Of a stretch of DNA of 5,507 nt, positions 1 through 5,309 are shown piece by piece (the stretch's first letter is position 1; each line of letters begins with the position of its first letter). The position numbers and the translations under genes were made by a program. The notes beneath the pieces are model-generated. The model was not told the origin of the DNA, made no database searches, and saw only the letters and a program-made list of their open reading frames with translations. The DNA comes from Deltaproteobacteria bacterium (GTDB lineage Bacteria > Desulfobacterota > Desulfobulbia > Desulfobulbales > BM004): assembly GCA_019312695.1 (NCBI GenBank), contig JAFDCT010000172.1, forward strand, positions 1 to 5,507, in the 5' to 3' direction.

Positions 1-994
1 GAACCCGTTGTACAGCATCAGTTAAGATATTTCTGGCAATATCAACAACATCTGCTACAACTGCACTGCCGGTCGGCATCATGCCTGCGCCAAGTCCGTA
101 CAGCACCACGTTGCCTACCATATCACCTTTGAAATGAATGGCATTGAAAGCGCCGTTGATGTTTGCCAGAAGATGTTCATCAGGTACCATGGTCGGATGA
201 ACTCTGGCTTCAACATGGTCACCATGGTTGCGGCTGATAGCGAGCAGCTTTATGCGATAGCCGAATTCCCTGGCAAAATCTATGTCTATAGGCTGGATGC
301 GAGAGATGCCCTCAGTTGTTATCTGGTCAAGATGTATGTAGGTACCGTAGGCAATGGTCATGAGTATGACTAGTTTATGGGCGGTATCAATACCTTCTAT
401 ATCATAGGTGGGATCCGCTTCAGCAAAACCTTTGGCCTGGGCATCCTTGAGCACTTCTTCAAAAGGAATGGCATGGTCAGTCATCTGGGTAAGGATATAG
501 TTTGCCGTACCGTTCATGATTCCCATGATCGAAAGTATTTTGTTCCCGACCAACCCTTCCTTGAGGGATTTGATAACCGGGATGCCGCCCCCGACACTGG
601 CCTCAAAACCAACTTCAACTCCTTTACGGGCTGCGGCTTCAAAAATTTCTTTACCGTGAAGGGAGAGGAGCGCCTTATTGGCGGTCACTACATGCTTTCC
701 GTGGTCAATAGCCTTTAAAATAAAGGACCTGGCCGGTTCGATCCCGCCTATAAGCTCAACAACAATGCTTATTTCAGGATCGTTTATTATTTCATCAACA
801 TTTTTGGTAAGTGTGACGCTGCCGCCCCGGCTGATGTGTTCCGGCAGGGAATCAACCATGATGTCTGCTATCTTGCTGAGCCTGATACGTGCACCGGTTC
901 TTTTTTCAAGCCTTTCCTGCTGTTCATAAAGAACCTGGGCCAGACCGCTGCCTACAGTGCCAAAACCGATGAGACCTATCTTTATCTCCTGCAT
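1..994 (-). CDS. hom: Homoserine dehydrogenase, N-terminal 331 residues (partial at window edge)
   Basis: This enzyme reduces aspartate semialdehyde to homoserine with NAD(P)H in the cytoplasm, at the branch to threonine and methionine. The frame is open from the ATG at 994-992 to the window edge. The N-terminal Rossmann fold shows the dinucleotide loop GFGTVGSG (residues 10-17). The substrate and catalytic part has TANKALL (104-110), SVGGGIP (133-139), GIMNGTANYIL (158-168) and EADPTYDIEGIDTAHK (192-207). E192, D203 and K207 align by spacing with the catalytic and substrate-binding Glu, Asp and Lys of yeast homoserine dehydrogenase. Bacterial enzymes are usually about 430 residues with a C-terminal ACT domain, so about 100 residues including that domain are missing here only because the window ends. 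The start is supported by AGGAG at 1005-1001, six bases upstream. The gene is divergent from adk. Confidence 0.96.
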   Translation of the reverse strand, partial: MQEIKIGLIGFGTVGSGLAQVLYEQQERLEKRTGARIRLSKIADIMVDSLPEHISRGGSVTLTKNVDEIINDPEISIVVELIGGIEPARSFILKAIDHGKHVVTANKALLSLHGKEIFEAAARKGVEVGFEASVGGGIPVIKSLKEGLVGNKILSIMGIMNGTANYILTQMTDHAIPFEEVLKDAQAKGFAEADPTYDIEGIDTAHKLVILMTIAYGTYIHLDQITTEGISRIQPIDIDFAREFGYRIKLLAISRNHGDHVEARVHPTMVPDEHLLANINGAFNAIHFKGDMVGNVVLYGLGAGMMPTGSAVVADVVDIARNILTDAVQRV

Positions 995-1086
995 ACAAAA
1001 CTCCTGAAATCCAATTAAAAAAATAAGTATAAAAAACAAATGCCCCGGGAAGGCTATATACAATCATTTTTCCCGCAAGGGTACAA

Positions 1087-1115
1087 GAAATACATTCTTT
1101 GAACATTGATGTCAA
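1087..1115 (-). promoter_or_regulatory. Probable sigma70-type promoter of hom
   Basis: Read on the minus strand, a perfect TTGACA -35 box (1115-1110) is followed after 17 bases by TATTTC (1092-1087), a weak -10 match with only the first three bases conserved. Transcription would begin near 1080, giving a leader of roughly 85 bases before the hom ATG. The block resembles the plus-strand promoter candidate of adk, which raises confidence in both. A TATATA stretch at 1056-1061 is another possible -10 but lacks a well-spaced -35. Confidence 0.45.
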
Positions 1116-1256
1116 AAGATAAGTAAGGAAGTGACAGAAGTTTGAAGTGAGTTGAAGTAATTTTAATGAACAATATATGACCCCCAAAAAAATCAGACTA
1201 TAGCAACTCTAGGCGCCTGCAATTTTAAATCACATGAGGCACTTTTAATATTTTAT

Positions 1257-1284
1257 TTGCATCAAATTTCATTTGGGATATATT
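1257..1284 (+). promoter_or_regulatory. Candidate promoter of adk
   Basis: TTGCAT (1257-1262) and TATATT (1279-1284) are separated by 16 bases. The -10 matches consensus at five of six positions, and the -35 keeps only TTG. Transcription would start near 1291 and leave a leader of about 108 bases. Support comes mainly from resemblance to the hom promoter block on the other strand. Other -10-like hexamers lie closer to the gene, at 1313-1318 and 1328-1333, so the true start site is uncertain. Confidence 0.35.
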
Positions 1285-1398
1285 GCCCTTGCAAAAATGA
1301 ATCGTGCTTCAGTTATATGGTTTTGCATAAAATGTTGTATCTCAGGCGGTTAGGGTATTTTTCAGTTTTAAGAAAAGATTCAAAAAAAGGAGTAGCTC

Positions 1399-2076
1399 AT
1401 GAACATTCTGGTATTTGGACCCAATGGAAGCGGCAAGGGCACGCAAGGTGCCATTGTCCAGAAGAAATATAATATGCCGCATATCGAATCCGGTGCAATT
1501 TTCCGGAAGAATATCGGCGGCGGCACTGAACTCGGCAAAAAAGCCAAGGAATATATTGACAGGGGTGACCTGGTACCTGATGATATTACCATACCAATGA
1601 TACTTGACAGGCTTAAGGAGGATGACTGCAAGAATGGCTGGCTGCTCGATGGCTTTCCCCGTAATAAGGTACAGGCCGAAACACTGGCCAAAGCCTTGGC
1701 TGCAGCAGGCATGGATCTCAACTATGTTATAGAAATTGTTCTGGACAGGGAAATTGCCAAGCTGCGCATTACCGGTCGCCGTCTTTGCGTCAACGATAAC
1801 AATCATCCCAACCATATCGCTTTTGATGCCATTAAGCCGGTGGAAAAAGAAGGCAAACTGGTATGCAGGGTATGCGGCGGGGATTTGAAAACCAGGCCTG
1901 ATGACCAGGATGACGTTGCCATTGATAAGCGGCATAACATTTATTACGATGATGTTACAGGGACCATGGCTGCGGTCAATTACTTTAAGCAACTGGAGGG
2001 CCCGAAGGTAATATCGGTAGATGGGACGCCCTCCATCCCGGAAGTTTCTGATTCCATTATGAAAGAGCTTCCGTAA
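1399..2076 (+). CDS. adk: Adenylate kinase, long LID form with Cys/His/Cys/Cys metal site
   Basis: The protein catalyses ATP + AMP to 2 ADP in the cytoplasm and sets the adenylate energy charge. Its 225 residues fit a long-type bacterial adenylate kinase. The P-loop is GPNGSGKGTQ (7-16), with Asn where most family members have Pro or Ala. HIESGAIFR (28-36) contributes to the AMP site, and WLLDGFPRN (81-89) is the family signature. The LID begins at TGRR (125-128) and contains C130, H136, C156 and C159, a Cys-X5-His-X19-Cys-X2-Cys arrangement instead of the usual two CxxC pairs. It is followed by RPDDQDD (166-172) and KRH (177-179). From memory, Desulfovibrio gigas adenylate kinase has a similar Cys-X5-His-X15-Cys-X2-Cys site that binds zinc, cobalt or iron. 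AAGGAG at 1387-1392, six bases before the ATG, fixes the start. A terminator directly follows, so the gene is probably transcribed alone. Confidence 0.96.
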   Translation: MNILVFGPNGSGKGTQGAIVQKKYNMPHIESGAIFRKNIGGGTELGKKAKEYIDRGDLVPDDITIPMILDRLKEDDCKNGWLLDGFPRNKVQAETLAKALAAAGMDLNYVIEIVLDREIAKLRITGRRLCVNDNNHPNHIAFDAIKPVEKEGKLVCRVCGGDLKTRPDDQDDVAIDKRHNIYYDDVTGTMAAVNYFKQLEGPKVISVDGTPSIPEVSDSIMKELP

Positions 2077-2091
2077 GAATTTTATCTACAG

Positions 2092-2125
2092 CGCGGCAGG
2101 ATTTTATTTCCTGCCGCGTTGTTTT
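2092..2125 (+). terminator. Intrinsic terminator of adk
   Basis: A perfect 10-bp GC-rich stem pairs CGCGGCAGGA (2092-2101) with TCCTGCCGCG (2109-2118) around a seven-base loop. It is followed by TTGTTTT (2119-2125). It starts 16 bases after the adk stop codon. The T tract lies only on the plus-strand side, so it terminates adk and not leftward transcription. Confidence 0.88.
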
Positions 2126-2169
2126 CAGAAATACTTTTTCTGTCTCTCGCTGAAAAAACCTGCCGCGTA

Positions 2170-2203
2170 TTGCAAATCATCTTAAAATGATAATAGTATG
2201 CAA
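2170..2203. repeat. AT-rich interrupted dyad upstream of the fmdB promoter
   Basis: TTGCA (2170-2174) pairs with TGCAA (2199-2203), and inside it ATCAT (2176-2180) pairs with ATGAT (2187-2191) around a six-base centre. The inner and outer arms are spaced asymmetrically, by one base on the left and seven on the right. The element lies about 50 bases upstream of the -35 box, where an activator site or an UP-like AT-rich element could sit. It may also be chance in AT-rich DNA. Confidence 0.25.
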
Positions 2204-2254
2204 CCGTGTTTCAAGTTCACTCGCTTTACAAAAAAAGCATTCCAGCGCAAAAAC

Positions 2255-2284
2255 TTGACGATTTTCCCTGAATAGGGATATACT
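2255..2284 (+). promoter_or_regulatory. Sigma70-type promoter of the fmdB-hemC-cobA/hemD operon
   Basis: TTGACG (2255-2260) and TATACT (2279-2284) each match consensus at five of six positions, with an 18-base spacer. It is the best promoter in the window. The predicted start near 2291 gives a leader of about 93 bases before fmdB. No comparably good promoter was seen between fmdB and hemC, so it probably serves all three genes. Confidence 0.65.
2265..2278. promoter_or_regulatory. Palindrome inside the promoter spacer, possible operator
   Basis: TCCCT (2265-2269) and AGGGA (2274-2278) form a perfect five-base dyad around GAAT. It lies wholly between the -35 and -10 boxes and ends right against the -10. 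A repressor bound here would block polymerase, so an operator is plausible. No known regulator site was recognised, and the arms are short enough to be chance. Confidence 0.3.
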
Positions 2285-2383
2285 GCGGGATGGTCTAATG
2301 TCCTGACAAAAAGTGTATCAGTTTATCATGGACTGAGCCTATCCGGCTTGCTGTGATAATTAAATGTACGTGGAGAAATACAG

Positions 2384-2608
2384 ATGCCTTTATTTGATTT
2401 TATCTGCCGTTCATGTGGCAAGGAATTCGAAGCACTTGTCATGGGGAGCAGTAAGCCGAAGTGTCCGGAGTGTCACAGCGAGGACCTGCAAAAGCAGATG
2501 TCGGTTTTCGCCCACCGCAGCGGTGGCGATACCTCTTCAACAGGAGGATCAAGCAGTGGTTCGGGGTGTTCCAGCTGTTCCAGTTCCAGCTGCAGCTCCT
2601 GTCATTAA
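2384..2608 (+). CDS. FmdB-family small zinc-ribbon protein with Cys/Ser-rich tail
   Basis: This 74-residue protein begins MPLFDFICRSCGKEFE, close to the FmdB/CxxC_CXXC_SSSS zinc-ribbon family start (MPxYEYxCxxCGxxFE). Its knuckles are C8-X2-C11 and C27-X2-C30, which should bind one zinc. A short linker (35-45) leads into a low-complexity Gly/Ser/Thr stretch (46-61). The tail has two further CxxC pairs, C62-SS-C65 and C70-SS-C73, and ends in His. There is no signal peptide or membrane segment, so it is probably cytoplasmic. Family members were first noted as putative regulators near formamidase and amide-use genes, but their function is not established. Position just upstream of hemC suggests cotranscription with tetrapyrrole genes, without proving a role there. 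GTGGAG (2370-2375), eight bases before the ATG, supports the start. An overlapping frame from 2364 lacks this family match and is not real. Confidence 0.88.
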   Translation: MPLFDFICRSCGKEFEALVMGSSKPKCPECHSEDLQKQMSVFAHRSGGDTSSTGGSSSGSGCSSCSSSSCSSCH

Positions 2609-2624
2609 ACAGAAGCAATCAGTC

Positions 2625-2650
2625 ACTTTTCAGCTGACAGTATGAAAAGT
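2625..2650. repeat. Hairpin between fmdB and hemC
   Basis: ACTTTTCA (2625-2632) and TGAAAAGT (2643-2650) form a perfect eight-base stem with a ten-base loop in the 73-base gap between the two genes. No T tract follows on either strand, so it is unlikely to be an intrinsic terminator. An RNA processing or stabilising hairpin, or a binding site upstream of hemC, would fit. It ends 31 bases before the hemC start and does not cover the weak hemC ribosome site. Confidence 0.4.
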
Positions 2651-2681
2651 AAACGCTAATAACCAGAAGAGAATTTCACTC

Positions 2682-3608
2682 ATGAGAAAACATATAAAGA
2701 TTGGCACCCGGGGCAGCCTTCTGGCCAAGACCCAGTCAACATGGGTCAAAAAACAAATTGAAACCGCGCATCCCGATGTTTCGGTTGAACTGATAATCAT
2801 TGTGACAAAGGGGGATAAAATCCTCGATGTTCCCCTGGCAAAGGTGGGCGGCAAGGGATTGTTTGTCAAGGAGATCGAGGAGGCACTGCTGCGCAAGGAT
2901 GTTGACCTTGCCGTGCACAGCATGAAAGATGTGCCCTCCGACCTGCCCGAAGAATTACACTTGGGTATTATTCCCTTACGGGAAAATCCCCATGATGCCT
3001 TCATTTCGAGCAAATATGCAACACTGGCAGACTTGCCGCAGGGATCAACAGTCGGGACCAGCAGCCTGAGACGACGGTCCCAGCTTGCTGCCCTGCGTCC
3101 CGACCTTGAGATTGTCGATCTGCGCGGCAACCTGGACACAAGGCTGCGCAAGCTTGATGAAGGGCAGTTCCAGGCTATTATTCTGGCAGCGGCAGGTTTG
3201 AACCGTCTCGGTATGAGTTCCAGAGCAGCAGGATATTTCACCGCCAGGGAAATGCTGCCTGCTGTTGGCCAGGGTGCTTTGGGCATTGAGTTGCGCAAAG
3301 ACGATGCGGAACTTTTGGCAGGCTTACAGTTTCTTAATGATGCCCGGACAACAACGGCGGTTACAGCAGAAAGGGCATTCCTGCACAGACTTGAAGGAGG
3401 CTGTCAGGTTCCCATAGGTGCCTTTGCCGAAGTAACCGATAATCAGGTGGAACTGACAGGGTTGGTAGCCTCAGTTGACGGCAAGGTGGTACTGAAGGAA
3501 TCAATGACCGGGCCCCAGGCCGAGGCGCATGATATGGGAATCAAGCTGGCCAATAAACTTCTTGATATGGGCGGCAGAGAGATTCTTGCTGAGGTTTATG
3601 GCCAGTAA
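2682..3608 (+). CDS. hemC: Porphobilinogen deaminase (hydroxymethylbilane synthase)
   Basis: HemC joins four porphobilinogen molecules into hydroxymethylbilane in the cytoplasm, using a covalent dipyrromethane cofactor. At 308 residues it has the normal family length and all key blocks. IGTRGSLLAKTQ (7-18) includes R10. KVGGKGLFVKEIEEALL (54-70) and LAVHSMKDVPSDLP (76-89) follow, the latter with catalytic D83 (E. coli D84). GTSSLRRRSQL (125-135) and LRGNLDTRL (147-155) supply the arginines that bind acetate and propionate groups. The cofactor loop EGGCQVPIGA (238-247) has C241, equivalent to E. coli C242. The start follows a weak purine-rich site (AGAAGAGA, 2665-2672), and no better in-frame start lies between it and an upstream stop. 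The stop codon overlaps the next gene's ATG by one base, indicating translational coupling. The enzyme appears intact. Confidence 0.98.
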   Translation: MRKHIKIGTRGSLLAKTQSTWVKKQIETAHPDVSVELIIIVTKGDKILDVPLAKVGGKGLFVKEIEEALLRKDVDLAVHSMKDVPSDLPEELHLGIIPLRENPHDAFISSKYATLADLPQGSTVGTSSLRRRSQLAALRPDLEIVDLRGNLDTRLRKLDEGQFQAIILAAAGLNRLGMSSRAAGYFTAREMLPAVGQGALGIELRKDDAELLAGLQFLNDARTTTAVTAERAFLHRLEGGCQVPIGAFAEVTDNQVELTGLVASVDGKVVLKESMTGPQAEAHDMGIKLANKLLDMGGREILAEVYGQ

Positions 3609-5239
3609 TGAGTCAAGAACTGAACAATAGTGAACGGGATAATTGCGGCAGGCAGCCGGATAAAAAGGCGAAAGAAAATCACTCCGCTTCAATGGTATAC
3701 CTCGTGGGAGCTGGACCGGGTGATCCGGGCCTGATAACAATTCGCGGCAAGCAGCTTCTGGAACGGGCTGAAGTTGTCATCTATGACTACCTGGCCAGCA
3801 AAAAACTTCTTAAATATGTGCCCAGGGATGCGGAGTTCATCTATGCCGGAAAGCGTGGTGGCGTCAAGCATACCCACACCCAGCAAGAAATAAATCAGAT
3901 GTTAATTGACCGAGCCAAGTCAGGGCGCATGGTTGTCAGGCTTAAGGGGGGTGATCCCTTTATATTCGGACGTGGCGGCGAGGAGATTGAAGAACTTGTA
4001 AAAGCAGGTATTCCTTTTGAAGTCGTACCCGGAGTTACATCCGCGACAGCAGCGGCCACCTATGCCGGCATTCCTATCACTCACAGGCAGTATACCTCTA
4101 CCGTGGCCTTTGTGACCGGTCATGAAGACCCGACAAAGCCTGACACAAATATAGCATGGGACAAATTAGCCACGGGTGTTGGAACCATCGTAGTATATAT
4201 GGGTATAAAAAACCTTAAATCGATCACGGAAAAGATAATCAAGTCCGGCCGCGATCCGCATACCCCGGTTGCTGTAGTTAGATGGGCCTCAACCTCTGAA
4301 CAGCGAACAGTAGTGGGTAATCTTGAGAATATTGACGGGATTGTTAAAAAACATAACATTAAGCCGCCGTCACTTGTTGTGATAGGTGAGGTTGTAAAGC
4401 TCAGGGATGCTATCAACTGGTATGAAAAAAGGCCTCTCTTCAGTAAGCGTATAGTGGTTACCCGGACACGGGATCAGGCAAGTGAACTGGTGACCCTGCT
4501 GGAGAATTATGGGGCGGAATGTCTTGAATATCCAACCATTTCACTTGAGCCTGCAGCATCGTATGATATTCTGGATCGGGCCCTGGCAGAACTGGAAACT
4601 TATAACTGGCTGCTCTTTACCTCCATCAACGCGGTTGAGTATTTTTTCAGGCGTTTGTTTGAACTGGATAAGGATGTGCGTGATATTAAGGGGCCTAAAA
4701 TTGCTGCTGTCGGCAGAGTGACGGCAGAAGCCCTGATCAGCCGGGGAATCAGGGCTGATCTCCTGCCTGAAGAGTTTACCGGTGACGGTCTGGCTGAGAT
4801 CCTTATAAAAACAAACGTCAAAGGAATGCGGGTTCTTATTCCCAGGGCTTTGAAGGCAAGAGAGACACTGCCGGAAGCATTGAGCAGCGCCGGCGCTGAT
4901 GTGACTGTTGCCCCGGTATATCAGAACGTTCTGCCTTCAAGTTCGTCGGGTGAGCAGCTTAAAGAAGAACTCCAGACAGCTCTGCAGAACAAAAGTATTG
5001 ACATGGTGACATTTACCAGCTCGTCAACTGTAAAGAATTTTGTCAGACTTCTGGATATATCCACTCCGGGTGAAATGCAGAAACTCATGTCCGGAGTTGC
5101 CGTGGCGACTATTGGTCCAATAACAGCAAAAACTGCTGAACAATCCGGTATGCACGTTGATGTGCAACCGGCAGCGTATACGATACCCGACCTCGTTGAC
5201 ACTATAGTAAAGTATTTTACTTCACAACAAGTTGTCTGA
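3608..5239 (+). CDS. cobA-hemD: Fused uroporphyrinogen-III C-methyltransferase / uroporphyrinogen-III synthase
   Basis: One 543-residue protein carries two steps. Residues 29-270 are a CobA/SUMT methyltransferase, which uses two S-adenosylmethionine to turn uroporphyrinogen III into precorrin-2. Its motifs are VGAGPGDPGLIT (33-44), VRLKGGDPFIFGRGGEE (110-126), GVTSATAAATYAGIPITHR (142-160), VYMGIKNL (196-203) and the C-terminal PSLVVIGEVV (254-263). Residues 279-538 are HemD, which cyclises and inverts ring D of hydroxymethylbilane. It is recognised from RIVVTRTRDQASEL (281-294), LFTSINAVEYFF (336-347), FTSSSTVKNF (469-478) and IGPITAKTA (502-510). HemD sequences vary widely, so this half rests on overall pattern. 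No CysG-type dehydrogenase/ferrochelatase domain is present, so that step must be encoded elsewhere. A charged 28-residue leader precedes the CobA fold. M29 (codon at 3692) is an alternative start but has no ribosome site, whereas the ATG at 3608 overlaps hemC's TAA, with GAGG at 3591-3594. Confidence 0.95.
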   Translation: MSQELNNSERDNCGRQPDKKAKENHSASMVYLVGAGPGDPGLITIRGKQLLERAEVVIYDYLASKKLLKYVPRDAEFIYAGKRGGVKHTHTQQEINQMLIDRAKSGRMVVRLKGGDPFIFGRGGEEIEELVKAGIPFEVVPGVTSATAAATYAGIPITHRQYTSTVAFVTGHEDPTKPDTNIAWDKLATGVGTIVVYMGIKNLKSITEKIIKSGRDPHTPVAVVRWASTSEQRTVVGNLENIDGIVKKHNIKPPSLVVIGEVVKLRDAINWYEKRPLFSKRIVVTRTRDQASELVTLLENYGAECLEYPTISLEPAASYDILDRALAELETYNWLLFTSINAVEYFFRRLFELDKDVRDIKGPKIAAVGRVTAEALISRGIRADLLPEEFTGDGLAEILIKTNVKGMRVLIPRALKARETLPEALSSAGADVTVAPVYQNVLPSSSSGEQLKEELQTALQNKSIDMVTFTSSSTVKNFVRLLDISTPGEMQKLMSGVAVATIGPITAKTAEQSGMHVDVQPAAYTIPDLVDTIVKYFTSQQVV

Positions 5240-5279
5240 GGCTTAGCAGCAGAGTCATTTCAGCCCTAAATACTGTGTG

Positions 5280-5301
5280 AAAGGCATTATTTTTAGCCTT
5301 T
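5280..5301 (+). terminator. Weak hairpin after cobA-hemD, possible inefficient terminator
   Basis: AAAGGC (5280-5285) pairs with GCCTTT (5296-5301) around a ten-base AT-rich loop, starting 41 bases after the cobA-hemD stop. The stem is short and only a broken T-poor run follows (AATAGTT), so termination would be inefficient. Readthrough into the gene starting at 5310 is possible. The hairpin also lies immediately before that gene's start and could affect its translation. Confidence 0.25.
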
Positions 5302-5309
5302 AATAGTTC

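Larger units (their letters stand above)
995..1398. other. Divergent intergenic region between hom and adk
   Basis: This 404-base stretch has no convincing gene. Short open frames cross it on both strands, but none has a ribosome site or a protein-like composition. It is AT-rich next to its flanking genes, as expected for promoter DNA. It holds the hom ribosome site (1001-1005), the outward-facing promoter candidates at 1087-1115 (minus) and 1257-1284 (plus), and the adk ribosome site (1387-1392). Nothing recognisable was found between about 1116 and 1256. I saw no riboswitch fold or attenuator peptide in the hom leader. Confidence 0.7.
2077..2383. other. Intergenic region between adk and the fmdB-hem operon
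   Basis: No gene is supported in these 307 bases. From left to right it contains the adk terminator, a second copy of the terminator's right arm (CCTGCCGCGT at 2159-2168), an AT-rich dyad (2170-2203) and a promoter with a palindromic spacer (2255-2284). A leader of about 90 bases then runs to the fmdB ribosome site. That leader shows only a short AGCC/GGCT pairing near 2336-2348, with no recognisable riboswitch. Confidence 0.7.

Noticed and set aside
134..1018. Several plus-strand open frames (134-373, 377-718, 678-929, 836-1018)
   Set aside because: They lie opposite the homoserine dehydrogenase frame, whose motifs are clearly conserved, and match no family; they are antisense shadows.
924..1187. 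Minus-strand frame of 87 codons across the hom promoter region
   Set aside because: It overlaps the start of hom in another frame and includes the hom promoter; no family resemblance.
1257..1472. Plus-strand frame of 71 codons entering the start of adk
   Set aside because: No ribosome site, covers the presumed adk promoter and leader, and runs into adk out of frame. Considered as a leader peptide but it has no codon run or attenuator hairpin.
1342..1992. Long minus-strand frame of 216 codons
   Set aside because: It is antisense to adk. The plus-strand protein has all adenylate kinase motifs, and this frame resembles no known protein.
2126..2142. CAGAAA/TTTCTG hairpin just after the adk terminator
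   Set aside because: A six-base AT-rich stem with no separate function apparent; probably chance next to the true terminator.
2630..3298. Minus-strand frame of 222 codons
   Set aside because: It is antisense to hemC, with an Arg/Ser/Leu-rich composition typical of a reverse-strand shadow and no ribosome site.
5224..5235. ACAAC-AA-GTTGT dyad at the end of cobA-hemD
   Set aside because: Short, inside coding sequence and with no T tract; best explained by chance.
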